Source of the DNA: Solidesulfovibrio carbinoliphilus subsp. oakridgensis
GTDB lineage: Bacteria; Desulfobacterota; Desulfovibrionia; Desulfovibrionales; Desulfovibrionaceae
Assembly (NCBI RefSeq): GCF_000177215.2
Contig: NZ_CM001369.1
Span: forward strand, 1-64,000
Length of the DNA stretch: 64,000 nucleotides
Direction: 5' to 3'
Made by a program: the position numbers and the translations under genes. Of this stretch, positions 1 through 9,112 are shown piece after piece (position 1 is the first letter of the stretch; each line of letters starts with the position of its first letter). The notes under the pieces were generated by a model. It saw only the letters and a list, made by a program, of their open reading frames with translations. It was not told where the DNA came from and did no database searches.

Positions 1-12
1 TCGCGAGACCAA

Positions 13-64
13 CGCAAGAGGCCCGGTCCCGCCTGCTTGGTCAGGCGGGACCGGGCCTCTTGCG
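13..64. terminator. 23-bp perfect inverted repeat, likely transcription terminator
   Basis: Positions 13-35 pair perfectly with 42-64, leaving a 6-nt loop (CTTGGT at 36-41). The hairpin lies about 20 bp beyond the stop codon of the membrane-protein gene that ends the leftward operon, so it probably terminates that transcript. No clear T-tract follows the stem on either strand, so factor-independent activity is inferred only from the very stable stem. Confidence 0.6.
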
Positions 65-84
65 CGTCCGGCGCCGGCCGCGCG

Positions 85-1680
85 TCAGAAGCCGTCGGTT
101 CCCGTGGCGCGGCGCACCTGACACAGGCGCAGGGTGGTCTCACGGCCGTTGTAGCGGATCGGCGCGCAGGTGTCGTCCAGACGCTCCAGGCCGTGTTCCC
201 GAAGCGTCTGTTCCACGGGCGGGTCGCCGGTGCGGGAATCGATGGCGAAAAGCGGCTCCGGCAGGTGCCGCACCAGGGACAGGGCCTGGCGGCGCAGCAG
301 GTTGTCTTGCCCGGGCTTTATGAGGTTGTTTTGCAGGGCCACGAAGCGGACGCGGGGGTCGAAAAAGGGAATGACGTAGGCCAAACCCTCGTCGTTGAGC
401 AAAAAGACCGTGGACTCCGGCGGCAGGGCCGGCACCCGGGCATCCATGACCGTATCGCCAAAGGGGAGGCGGCCCCAGTCGGGATAGCGGGTCGTGGCCA
501 GAAGGAGCGCGGCCAGGCAGGCCATGGCCCACAGCGCCCGGCGAGGGGACTGGAAGAGGACAAGGCATCCGGCGCACAGCAGGACGCCGGTCAGGAGTTC
601 GAGGCCGGCCAGATAGCGCAGGATGGCGAATTTCTTGAGCCAGAAGGCGTAGGCCACAACCCAGAAGACGACAAGGCCCAGCCACGGCCGGGAGATGGCC
701 GAACGACGCGCCACCAGCCATCTGCAGCCGGCCAGGAGGCCAATCACCAGGACCACGGCGAAACGTGGATCGCGAAGCGGCGGCTCGGACACCACCGTGG
801 TCAGCCGCGTGGCCCAGACAAAGGGATAGGCCAGGGCCTGCCACAGGCCGGCCGGCAGAAAGCGCGGGTCGTCAAAGGGCAGCGGCGCGGCGTACGGGGA
901 GTGAAACAGGTTATTGTAGAAGGGAAAGAACGGATTTCCGAAAAGCCGCCACATCTTCCACAGAAAAAATCCGTCCGTGACCAGGAGGCCAAGGCCGGCG
1001 GCCAGACAGAAGCGCCAGGCCTGGGCCGGAAAACGGCGCAGCCCGTAGAAACCGGCCAGGGCGGCGGCCACGGCCACGGCGTAGAGGGCAATGGTCAGCT
1101 TGAGGCCGACGGCGAGCCCGACCAGCCCGCCGGCCAGCCAGACGGCCCGGGAACTCCCGGCATCGCCGTTTTTCGCGTCGCGCAGCAGCAGGAACAAGGC
1201 CGCCAGGACCAGGGTCGTGGCCGGGGCGTCGTTCATGGTCGAGCCGACCACCGGCAGCAGGGCGGCCCCGGTGGCCCCGACCAGGGTGGCCAGCCCGGCC
1301 GCGGCCAGCGACAGGCCCGGAGCGCCCGCGACCACGAGCAAGAGCCGGGCGATGCGCCACAGGACGTAGTAATTGAGTCCCTGCCAGGCCCCGAGCAGAG
1401 CGGCCACCAGGCGGGGCCAGTCGTTTAAGACCTGGATCAGCCCGTAAAACGGCAGGTCCAGGAGCGGACTCAGAAACGTCTGGCGCTGGGCCGGGGCGAT
1501 GTCGAAGCGGTAGCGGTCGCCGAGCCAGGCGTGGACGTTGTAGAAATGGTAGTTGCGCAGGTCCCAGTTGCAGTCCTGGCCCAGGGCCAGGCTGACCCCC
1601 GCGCCAAAGGCCAGGCTGAGCAGCAAGGGGAGCCAGGAAAAGCCCCGGCTCCCCTCGAAAAGGCCTTCCCGGCCCGTCAT
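85..1680 (-). CDS. polytopic membrane protein, possible PMT/GT-C-type glycosyltransferase
   Basis: The 531-aa product has about ten hydrophobic segments, the first at roughly residues 14-33, followed by an acidic, aromatic first loop (DCNWDLRNYHFYN). This layout, with an early Asp-containing extracytoplasmic loop, resembles GT-C lipid-linked-sugar transferases of the PMT/GtrII type, but I recognise no specific family. The soluble tail after about residue 390 has no clear motif. The ATG at 1678-1680 overlaps the TGA of the upstream gene by 4 bp, so translation is probably coupled. As the last gene of a Wzm/Wzt operon it may modify or ligate the exported glycan; that role is inferred. Confidence 0.75.
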   Translation of the reverse strand: MTGREGLFEGSRGFSWLPLLLSLAFGAGVSLALGQDCNWDLRNYHFYNVHAWLGDRYRFDIAPAQRQTFLSPLLDLPFYGLIQVLNDWPRLVAALLGAWQGLNYYVLWRIARLLLVVAGAPGLSLAAAGLATLVGATGAALLPVVGSTMNDAPATTLVLAALFLLLRDAKNGDAGSSRAVWLAGGLVGLAVGLKLTIALYAVAVAAALAGFYGLRRFPAQAWRFCLAAGLGLLVTDGFFLWKMWRLFGNPFFPFYNNLFHSPYAAPLPFDDPRFLPAGLWQALAYPFVWATRLTTVVSEPPLRDPRFAVVLVIGLLAGCRWLVARRSAISRPWLGLVVFWVVAYAFWLKKFAILRYLAGLELLTGVLLCAGCLVLFQSPRRALWAMACLAALLLATTRYPDWGRLPFGDTVMDARVPALPPESTVFLLNDEGLAYVIPFFDPRVRFVALQNNLIKPGQDNLLRRQALSLVRHLPEPLFAIDSRTGDPPVEQTLREHGLERLDDTCAPIRYNGRETTLRLCQVRRATGTDGF

Positions 1681-4600
1681 GCCCCCTCCGGCCGCCGCCT
1701 CCCGGCCGGGTAATCGGCCAGCAGGGCCGCCACGGCGTCGTGGAAACAGTCCCGGCTGTACTCCCGGTCGATGCGTGCGAGGGCCCCGGCCTGGACCGTG
1801 GCCCACAGGTCCGGCTCCCGGTAGAGACGCAGGCACTGGCGGGCAAAGGTCTCGGGATCGTCGCCGACGAGGAGTTCCACGCCGTCGTTCCAGCCGAGCT
1901 GCCGGGCCAGAAGCGAGGTGGCCACCACCGGCAGGCCGTAGCCGGCCGCTTCCACGATCTTCAGGGGAATGCCGGCGGAGAAACGGGTGGGGGCGACGAA
2001 AATCCGGCACTTGCCATACCAGGCGGACAGGTCGTCCACCCTTCCCAGCAGCACCACGTCCGGGCGCGCGGCAAAGGACCGGGGCAGGGCGTCGTTGCGG
2101 CCGGCCACGATCAGCCTGGCGCCGAGATTCGCCCGGCGCAACAGCGGCATGACCTTTTCCACGAACCAGACCATGGAATCGACGTTGGGCGAGCCGGGCG
2201 TGAAGAGGGCCCCCACAAACAGGATGTCGGCCCGCTCGGCAAAGGGCGTCCGGGTGGGGCAGGCCGCCACGGCGTGGGACAGGACCCGGACGTCGCCGTA
2301 GCCGCCCTGGCGAAAGACCTCCCGCTCCGTTTCGGACACCGCCAGCACGCAGGCCGCCGGCCGGGCCAGGTCCAGTTCCTGGCGCAGGGCCTGGGCGATC
2401 TGCCGCTCGGGCATGGGATGGCCGAACACGGCGGCCCGGTGGATGTCCCGGAAGGCCCACACGGCCTCGGCGTCGTACAGGACGGCCATGTCCCCGAGCA
2501 GCCCGGCCTGCTCCGTGAACAGGAAGGCCAGGCGCTCCATGTTGGACGGCCGGCTGACGAAAAACAGGTCGTAGTAGCCTTGCCGCGCTTCCAGAAGCTC
2601 GACCAGCTTGTCCGGGGTCAGGCCCGGCATGACCTCGAAGCCGGGCGGCAGCCCGTCGTCGGGACGCCTGGCCGGCGTGGTCATGGGTTCGGCCAGGGAC
2701 ACCACCGTGGCGAACAGGCCGTGTTCCCCCAGGGCGGCAAGCAGGGCCTGGGCGCGCGGAAACCCGCCGCCCAGGTCCGGACGCGGCACCCGGTCGTCGA
2801 CGTAGAGCACGCGTGCGGCCCCGGTCCCGCGCATCCGGGCCCGGAGCATGGCCCCGGCCAGGGCGGCGGATTCCTGGTCGGCCAGGGCCCGGGCGTGCTT
2901 GGCCTGGAACCGTTTCTGGTTGGTGGCCATGCGCTTTGCGGCGGCCTCGCTCGATCCGGCGCTGCCGTATTCGTAGTGGTCGACCACGATCCAGGGGTCG
3001 TAGACCACCCGGGCCCCGTGTTCCCACAGGCGCATGCAGTAGTCGACCTCCTCGTAGTAGGCCGGGGCAAAGGCCTCGTCAAAGCCTCCGAGTTCCTTGA
3101 AAAGCCCGGTCCTGGTCATGAGGAAGACGCCGGAGCAGAAATCCACGTCCCGGCGGAACAGGGCCTCGGGCGCCTCGGCGGCCTCGCCCCGGAGGTAGCC
3201 GGCGCACGACCCGTCGCTCCACACCACGCAGCCGGCCTCCTGGAGCCGGCCGTCTGGCAGGAGGATGCGGCCGCCGACGGCTCCGATGCCGGCATCGGCC
3301 GCCAGGAGAGCCCGGGCCTGCCCGAGGCTCCCGGGACGCGGCACGGCGTCGTTGTTCAGAAAGAGGACGAGCGGCGCGGCCGCGGCCATGGCCCCCTGGT
3401 TGGCGGCCAAAAGAAAGCCCACGTTGTCCTGGTTGCGCAGGATGGTGGCCCCGTGGACCCGGTCGAGAAGGCTTGGCGTGGCGTCGGGCGAGGCGTTGTC
3501 CACGATGACGATTTCCACGCCCTCCCCGGCCTCGCCGGCCAGGGCCCGCAGGCAGGCCAGGGTCAGCTCGGCCTGGCCCCAGAGCACGAGGACAATGGAC
3601 AGCCAGGGGCGGTCGCCCGGGGCGAAACGGATGGTCTCGTCGGAGGCCAGAAAGTCCCGGAACCCGGCCTCGGCCTGCTCCCGGAGCCGGGCCTTGGCCG
3701 TTTCCAGGGAAACGGCCGGATCGGCCGCCTCGCCCGCCGCCCCCTGGTCGCCCTTCCACTGGCGCAGGGCGAATTCGTAGAAAAGACGGGCCACGCCGGG
3801 CCAGCCGAACTGGCGGTACCGGTCGCGCAGGGTGTTCCAGCGGGTCCGGGGGCGCAGGCGATGGCGCAGCAACCAGGCAAAGGACCGCAGCTGCGAGGCC
3901 TGGACCGCGTCGATGCCGAACAGCATTTTCTGGAGATAATACCGGGTCAAGTGCCGCCGGGACTGGAGGATCTGGACCATGCCGGCCTGGGCCAGCCTGA
4001 CGGCCTCGTACTGGCGCAGCAGGTTTTTGTAGCCCTCTTCGAGCCGGACATAGTGCTTGCGCAGGGCCTCGCTTTCTTCCAGCACGGCGGCGCACCGGGC
4101 GTCGTGCTGCGAGCCCTCCTCCCGCAGGTCCCGGCAGCGGTGGCCCAGGTTCTCGTTTTCGTCTTTGAGGTCCAGGTAGCCTTTTTCCAGAACAAGATAG
4201 TTGTTCTGCAAGAGGTCCCGTTCCCGGCGAAGGGCCGCATGGGCGCTTTTGAGATCGTCGTAAAGAAGCCTGAGGACCCCGTGCTCCTCGGCCGGGTCCG
4301 GCCCGGCCGGCAGTCCGGGCGCCTCCGGCCCTTCCGGCCCGGCCGCCGTGTCCAGACGCCGGCGCATGACCCTGGCCGGGTTGCCGGCCACCACCGCCAG
4401 GGGCGGCACGTCCGAGGCGACCACCGATCCGGCGCCCACCACGGCCCCGGCCCCCACCCGGCAGCCCGGCAGGATGATGGCCCCGGCCCCGATCCAGGCC
4501 CCGCGTTCGATGGCCACCGGCGCCGGGGCCGAGGGGTTCGGCGCGGCGCCGGCTTGGGCCGGCTCCAGGCCCTGCCCGGCCGAAAGGATCTGGACGTGGG

Positions 4601-4913
4601 GCCCAAGCAGGACCTCGTCCTCGATGACAAGGCCCCCTTCGCCGGACAGGTAGCAGCCCACGTTGACGATGACCCGGTCGCCGAGGGTCAGGCCCGAGGC
4701 CGGCGATTCCCGGGGGTCCGCCACCACCAGGCGCACGTTGTCGAGGAGGGTGCAGTCCCGCCCCAGGCGGATGAGGGCGGCATCGGCCGTGTCGCCGGGC
4801 CGCCGGACCGTGCAGGTCGGGCTGACCCGGCAGCCCGGCTCCAGAATGTCGATGCCCGGATGACTGGTGGTGAGATCCGGCACGCCTTGCTGTTTCACGT
4901 CAAAAGCTCCCAT
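1677..4913 (-). CDS. trifunctional hexapeptide acyltransferase / GT2 / GT4 fusion
   Basis: The 1078-aa protein appears to join three enzymes. Residues about 40-185 form a left-handed beta-helix acyltransferase (hexapeptide steps such as GAGAIILPGCRVGAGAVVGAGSVV, in two stretches, and the family ending VVAGNPARV). Residues about 213-330 are a heptad-rich linker. Residues about 437-680 are a GT2 domain with VDNASPD and LFLNNDA, and a YYEEVDYCMRL motif near 625. The remainder from about 705 resembles GT4/GT1 (GAGYGLPVVATSLLA near the C-terminus). It lies 11 bp downstream of the DPM1-like GT2 gene and overlaps the next gene by 4 bp. The likely role is assembly and acylation of the polysaccharide exported by the adjacent ABC transporter. 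Substrates cannot be read from the sequence. Confidence 0.85.
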   Translation of the reverse strand: MGAFDVKQQGVPDLTTSHPGIDILEPGCRVSPTCTVRRPGDTADAALIRLGRDCTLLDNVRLVVADPRESPASGLTLGDRVIVNVGCYLSGEGGLVIEDEVLLGPHVQILSAGQGLEPAQAGAAPNPSAPAPVAIERGAWIGAGAIILPGCRVGAGAVVGAGSVVASDVPPLAVVAGNPARVMRRRLDTAAGPEGPEAPGLPAGPDPAEEHGVLRLLYDDLKSAHAALRRERDLLQNNYLVLEKGYLDLKDENENLGHRCRDLREEGSQHDARCAAVLEESEALRKHYVRLEEGYKNLLRQYEAVRLAQAGMVQILQSRRHLTRYYLQKMLFGIDAVQASQLRSFAWLLRHRLRPRTRWNTLRDRYRQFGWPGVARLFYEFALRQWKGDQGAAGEAADPAVSLETAKARLREQAEAGFRDFLASDETIRFAPGDRPWLSIVLVLWGQAELTLACLRALAGEAGEGVEIVIVDNASPDATPSLLDRVHGATILRNQDNVGFLLAANQGAMAAAAPLVLFLNNDAVPRPGSLGQARALLAADAGIGAVGGRILLPDGRLQEAGCVVWSDGSCAGYLRGEAAEAPEALFRRDVDFCSGVFLMTRTGLFKELGGFDEAFAPAYYEEVDYCMRLWEHGARVVYDPWIVVDHYEYGSAGSSEAAAKRMATNQKRFQAKHARALADQESAALAGAMLRARMRGTGAARVLYVDDRVPRPDLGGGFPRAQALLAALGEHGLFATVVSLAEPMTTPARRPDDGLPPGFEVMPGLTPDKLVELLEARQGYYDLFFVSRPSNMERLAFLFTEQAGLLGDMAVLYDAEAVWAFRDIHRAAVFGHPMPERQIAQALRQELDLARPAACVLAVSETEREVFRQGGYGDVRVLSHAVAACPTRTPFAERADILFVGALFTPGSPNVDSMVWFVEKVMPLLRRANLGARLIVAGRNDALPRSFAARPDVVLLGRVDDLSAWYGKCRIFVAPTRFSAGIPLKIVEAAGYGLPVVATSLLARQLGWNDGVELLVGDDPETFARQCLRLYREPDLWATVQAGALARIDREYSRDCFHDAVAALLADYPAGRRRPEGA

Positions 4914-4924
4914 GGCCTTGCGGC

Positions 4925-5899
4925 TTAGGCGGATGCGCCCGGTTCGGCGCGGGTTTCCGGGACTGGGTCGTCGTGGGGGGGCCGGTGGGACAGGTAGGCG
5001 AGCTTTTTCGCCTCATGGCGGCCCGTGCGGACCAGATCGAGGATAAGTCCCGTAAAAAAGCAGTTCACGGCGATGCCCCCCAGGGCGGCGGCCAGAAAGG
5101 CCGACGGAAACCGGGGCACCACGCCGGTGGCGAAGTATTCGAAGACCACCGGCAGCCCGATGGCCAGACACAGCAGGGCCAGAACGGCGGCGATGCTGCC
5201 GAAAAAGGCCAGGGGCCGCTCGGCCCGAAGCAGGGTGAAAATGGCGCGCAGGATCCGCCCGCCGTCGCGGAAGGTGGCCAGCTTGCTGTGCGAGCCCTCG
5301 GGCCGCTCCTTGTACGGGGTCTTCACCTCGGCCATGGCCACGCCCATTTCCAGGGCATGGACCAGGATCTCGGTTTCGATCTCGAAACCCGAGGACAGGG
5401 CGGGGAACGACTTGACGAACCGTCTGGAAAAGACCTTGAAGCCCGACAGCATGTCCTCGATGCGGGCCCCGAACATAAGGCCGACCAGGCGGCTGAAAAA
5501 GGCGTTGCCGAACCGGTGGCCGGCCCGGTAGGCGGCCCCCCGGGTGGTGACCCGGGCCCCGTTGACCATGTCGCAGGGTCCCTGGCGCAACAGCCGGATC
5601 ATCTCCGGCGCGCTGTCCAGGTGGTAGGTGTCGTCGCCGTCGGCCAGGACGTAGATGTCGGCCTCGATGTCCGCGAACATCCGGCGCACGACGTTGCCCT
5701 TGCCGCGCCGGGCTTCGGTCCGGACCACGGCCCCGGCCGCGGCGGCGATGCGGGCCGTGTCGTCGCTGGAGGCGTTGTCGTAGACATAGACCACGGCTTC
5801 CGGGAGCGCGCGCCGGACCCGGGCGACCACCTGGGCGACGGTCGGCGCTTCGTTGTAGCACGGGATGCAGACCGCGATCTCAACGTGCTGCGGAGCCAT
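4925..5899 (-). CDS. GT2 polyprenyl-phosphate sugar transferase (DPM1/GtrB-like)
   Basis: The GT2 domain occupies residues about 5-230, with a CIPCYNEAPTV start, YDNASSDDT for nucleotide binding and LADGDDTYH as the DxD metal site. Two hydrophobic segments follow (about 232-257 and 268-292), as in undecaprenyl-phosphate glucose/mannose synthases of the GtrB type. I place the start at the ATG ending at 5899 because GGAGG lies 6 nt upstream of it; an in-frame GTG two codons earlier directly abuts that site. The protein would charge a lipid carrier with sugar at the inner face of the membrane. It sits between wzt and the fusion glycosyltransferase in one operon. Confidence 0.9.
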   Translation of the reverse strand: MAPQHVEIAVCIPCYNEAPTVAQVVARVRRALPEAVVYVYDNASSDDTARIAAAAGAVVRTEARRGKGNVVRRMFADIEADIYVLADGDDTYHLDSAPEMIRLLRQGPCDMVNGARVTTRGAAYRAGHRFGNAFFSRLVGLMFGARIEDMLSGFKVFSRRFVKSFPALSSGFEIETEILVHALEMGVAMAEVKTPYKERPEGSHSKLATFRDGGRILRAIFTLLRAERPLAFFGSIAAVLALLCLAIGLPVVFEYFATGVVPRFPSAFLAAALGGIAVNCFFTGLILDLVRTGRHEAKKLAYLSHRPPHDDPVPETRAEPGASA

Positions 5900-5928
5900 A
5901 GGCACCCTCCGAAACTCGATCCTGGTTT

Positions 5929-7236
5929 TTATGAATCCTCAAGCTCGGATTCCTGAAACCGCACGTCTTTGAGCAACAGCAGATGGCCGCTGTGCGAGAC
6001 CCGGTCATGGGAGATGACCCGCAAGACCGAGGCATCGTGGACCCAATGGGCCAGCTGGTGGTCATCGTAGGTGCCGTCGCCGATGGCCACGGACAAGGGG
6101 TAGGTGCCGTCCCGCAGGAAGGGGAAGGTGAAGGTGGTCTCCACCAGCCGGCGCTGCCCCGGCAACAGCGGGGCGAGCGGCTGGCCCAGGGCCGAGGAGT
6201 TGGACCCCGTCACCGGGTTGCCCTTCTCGTCGGTGACGAAAAACCCGAAAAGGGGACTGTGCAGGGGCCGCACGGCGGTCACCACCGCCCGCAGGGAGAC
6301 CGTTTCCCCGCCGGTCAGCACCGTGACCCGTTCCCCTCCCCCGGCCAGGCTCAAGGACACCTGCTCGATGACGGCCGCGCCGTTGCCAAAGGAATCGCGC
6401 CCCTCGGTCGATTCCATCACGCCCGGGGCGGCCACGGCCGCCTCGGCCTCGGGGGGCCCGGAGGCCGCCCGGTCCGTGTCCTCGGGCGGCAGTTCGCCGT
6501 AGGACATGTAGGAAATGAAATCGCGCACCACATCCTTGGTCACGCCCTGGCGAAAGACCTTGCCGTCCATGATCCAGACCACCCGGTGGCAAAAGGCCAG
6601 GATGGCGTTCATGTCGTGGGAGACGAAGAGGATGGTCTTGCCGCGCTTCTGGAACCCTTCGATGGTGCGCAGGCATTTTTGCTGGAACCGGATGTCGCCG
6701 ACGCTCAGGGCCTCGTCCACGATCAGGATGTCCGGATCGACGTGGATGGCCGCGGCAAAGGCCAGGCGGACGTACATGCCGCTCGAATAGCTTTTGACCG
6801 GCTGGTCGATGAACTCGCCGAGCTCGGCAAAGGCGATGACGTCGTCCAGGCCGGCCAGGGCTTCCTTTTTGGTGCGGCCGGCCAGGGTGGCGCCAAAAAG
6901 GATGTTCTCCCGGCCGGTCAGCTCCGGGTTGAACCCGGCGCCGAGTTCCAGGAGGGCGGAAATGGTGCCGCCGACGGCCACCGTGCCGGCGGTGGGGGTG
7001 ATGACGCCGGTGATGAGCTTTAAAAGCGTGGATTTTCCCGCGCCGTTCTTGCCGATGATGCCCACGGACTCGCCCGGGGCCACTTCCAGGTCCAGGCCGT
7101 TTAGGGCGTAAAAAAGGGAGTGAAACTGCTTCTTGAAAAGATGCAGGCTCTCCTTGAGCCGGTCCAGGGGCGAACCGTAGAGCCGATAGGCCTTGGTGAG
7201 GCCGGCGGCCACGACGGCTCCTGTGGCGATGTCCAT
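5929..7236 (-). CDS. wzt: ABC transporter ATP-binding subunit Wzt, with C-terminal glycan-binding domain
   Basis: This is the ATPase of an ABC-2 polysaccharide exporter (435 aa). Walker A is GIIGKNGAGKST near residues 59-70, the signature is the YSSGM form typical of the Wzt/TagH family, Walker B is ILIVDEALSVGD near 170-181, and the H-loop is FVSHDM. About 150 residues after position 285 form a beta-rich domain like the carbohydrate-recognition domain of Wzt from E. coli O9a, which selects terminally capped chains. Capping by methyl or phospho groups would fit the methyltransferases here, although the match is inferred. The chosen ATG has GGAAGG 4 nt upstream; an upstream ATG at 7254 is an alternative. 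It follows wzm. Confidence 0.93.
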   Translation of the reverse strand: MDIATGAVVAAGLTKAYRLYGSPLDRLKESLHLFKKQFHSLFYALNGLDLEVAPGESVGIIGKNGAGKSTLLKLITGVITPTAGTVAVGGTISALLELGAGFNPELTGRENILFGATLAGRTKKEALAGLDDVIAFAELGEFIDQPVKSYSSGMYVRLAFAAAIHVDPDILIVDEALSVGDIRFQQKCLRTIEGFQKRGKTILFVSHDMNAILAFCHRVVWIMDGKVFRQGVTKDVVRDFISYMSYGELPPEDTDRAASGPPEAEAAVAAPGVMESTEGRDSFGNGAAVIEQVSLSLAGGGERVTVLTGGETVSLRAVVTAVRPLHSPLFGFFVTDEKGNPVTGSNSSALGQPLAPLLPGQRRLVETTFTFPFLRDGTYPLSVAIGDGTYDDHQLAHWVHDASVLRVISHDRVSHSGHLLLLKDVRFQESELEDS

Positions 7237-7312
7237 GGGGCCTTCCGTATTCATCCGCAGGCCCCGGGCCCGGGACGCGGGCGGGCCGTCCCCGGCGCGG
7301 CCGGCACCCGCA

Positions 7313-8119
7313 TCAGATGACGTCCGCGAAATGGGGGCGCAGCTTTTGAAACACGATGCGCCCGGTGAAAAAAATCGCCAGGGTGACGAGCCAGAAATAG
7401 CCGGTCAGCATCGGGCGTTCCCAGAACCATCCGCCGTAGAGAAAGGCGCGGCGATAGCCGTCGATGAGATAGTAGGCCGGATTGAGCGCAATCCAGGGCA
7501 CATACCGGGCCGGCACCATCCCGATGTTCCACATAATGGGGGTGAACCAAAACCCGAACTGAATGCAGGTGGCGACCATGTAGCCGACGTCCGGAATGAA
7601 GACGATGAGGCTTGACGTCAGCCAGGAGAGGCCGACCAGCAGCACCAGCGAACCGGCCAGATAATAGGGGATCTGCAGCAGGGCCCAGCCGGGATGCTGG
7701 CGGTAGGCGACCAGGATGCCCACGACCACGACCAGAAAGAACATGTGGACGATGAGCGAGGAACCGATCTTGACCAGGGGCAGGATGCCCAAGGGGAAGA
7801 CGATGTTTTTGACCAGATAGCGGTAGCCCAGGATCGATTGGGTAGCGGCGGCCCAGGCTTCCGAGAAAAAAAACCAGGGGATGAGCCCGGCCAAGAGCCA
7901 GAGGATAAAGGGCCGGTCGCCCTGGGGCCCGGCCCGAAAGCCGACCTCGAAGACGAACCACAGAAGCAGCACGGTGATGCCGGGTTGCAGAAAGGCCCAG
8001 ACCACGCTCAGGTACGAGCCGAGAAATCCGGCCTTGAAGTCCCGCAGGACCAGTTCGAAAAAAAGGTGGGCGGTCCGTTTGGCCCGGGAGGCCCATGTGG
8101 GATATGACAAGCTGCTCAC
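7313..8119 (-). CDS. wzm: ABC-2 polysaccharide export permease Wzm
   Basis: The 268-aa product has about six membrane segments and the family hallmarks: an N-terminal RDFKAGFLGSYLSVVW stretch before the first helix, and NPAYYLIDGYRRAF before the last pair. It partners the Wzt ATPase encoded 76 bp downstream to move an undecaprenyl-linked glycan across the inner membrane. I start at GTG 8119, which has AGGA three bases upstream and gives the usual family length of about 260-270. Longer readings add a low-complexity Pro/Arg/Gly extension atypical of the family. Confidence 0.93.
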   Translation of the reverse strand: MSSLSYPTWASRAKRTAHLFFELVLRDFKAGFLGSYLSVVWAFLQPGITVLLLWFVFEVGFRAGPQGDRPFILWLLAGLIPWFFFSEAWAAATQSILGYRYLVKNIVFPLGILPLVKIGSSLIVHMFFLVVVVGILVAYRQHPGWALLQIPYYLAGSLVLLVGLSWLTSSLIVFIPDVGYMVATCIQFGFWFTPIMWNIGMVPARYVPWIALNPAYYLIDGYRRAFLYGGWFWERPMLTGYFWLVTLAIFFTGRIVFQKLRPHFADVI

Positions 8120-9112
8120 GTGTCCTGTAACGCTTGGGCCGTCTCTCGCGTCGGGCCATCGGGCCCGCCAGGCAAGGTCGGCTGTTTTCCACAGGCAGGC
8201 GCGCTGCCCGTTTCCCCGTCCCAGGGAGGCGGACCGACCGGGTGCCGGCGGGTGCAGGGCGCTTCCGGGGACCGCGCCGATCCAGGGAAACAAGGAACAC
8301 CGGCGGCCTTACCATGTCCCCGGCACCTTGCCAATCGCGGCCCCGCGACGCCATTTCCCGGCGCTCAGGCCCGGCAAGGGAAGAGGGGAACGGAAGACCG
8401 TGGGGCACAGGCGGGACGTTGCCCGCCCCGCTTTCCTGGCGCCAGGCAAAAACGGAGGCCTCCAGGCCGCAACGGCCCGGATCGAGCGCTCCACGCGCAA
8501 CATAGGAAGGTTTTGGGAAAAAGCGCCAAGGGGTGTGACGCGCCAACCGTCGGCTTCGGCTCCGGGACCCGGCAAGCGGGCGCCCCATGGCCAAAAGGGT
8601 GGCGGCAAAAACAAAACAAACGACGGAAGCTGTCGTGTTCCGTCTGGATTCCAGTGCTCTTTTAAAGATCCGCGGGGAGATCATCCCCTCGCCCGCCAGG
8701 CCGCCACAGGTGCCCGACGGGGGAAATGGTGAAACGAGGGACAATTTGGTCTGTCACCGGCGAGGTCTTTCCATCACCCTGAATATCAAGGAATTCTTTG
8801 CCTAATCCCAGCTTGCCCGTGTCTTCTCATGGCCGGCCAATCATTGTCGCCTCGTTTCACCTCCCTGTGTCGTTTTCCAGTATCCAGAAAGTTTTGGAGG
8901 AAGTCAACCTCCGTCGCGCCACCGAATGGCCGGGAATTGCATTCTTCCGGTACAGAGTCTCCGGAAAAATCGGCCGGAAACGCCGGGCCCGGCGGTCTCC
9001 GGCCTGGCTGCAACCCCAGGCGTGGCCGAGCCGGCGGCGGGCCTGGCCTGGCCTGCCCCGCCGCCGGGCGAGACGTGGCCGGGCCGGCGGCCTTGCGGCC
9101 AGGCGTGGCCGC
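8120..9112. other. 993-bp region without a convincing gene
   Basis: This gap lies between wzm (start 8119, reading left) and the end of the acyltransferase gene at 9113, both on the minus strand. It must hold the promoter of the wzm-wzt operon. The more AT-rich stretch 8620-8800 is the likeliest site, but no confident -35/-10 or sigma-54 pair is visible. Just beyond the acyltransferase stop a GGCC-TTGC-GGCC hairpin near 9089-9100 could act as a weak terminator. Short open frames, such as 8587-8805 on the plus strand, lack ribosome sites and recognisable sequence. Confidence 0.5.

Noticed and set aside
1740-4928. Very long open frame (1062 codons) on the plus strand opposite the trifunctional fusion gene
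   Set aside because: High GC leaves the antisense frame open. Its translation is Gly/Pro/Gln/His-rich without motifs, while the minus-strand frame shows three enzyme domains.
8587-8805. 72-codon frame on the plus strand in the gap before the acyltransferase
   Set aside because: No ribosome site, no recognisable sequence, and it fits no operon.
8786-9013. 75-codon frame on the minus strand in the same gap
   Set aside because: Low-complexity Arg/Pro content and no start signal or family resemblance.
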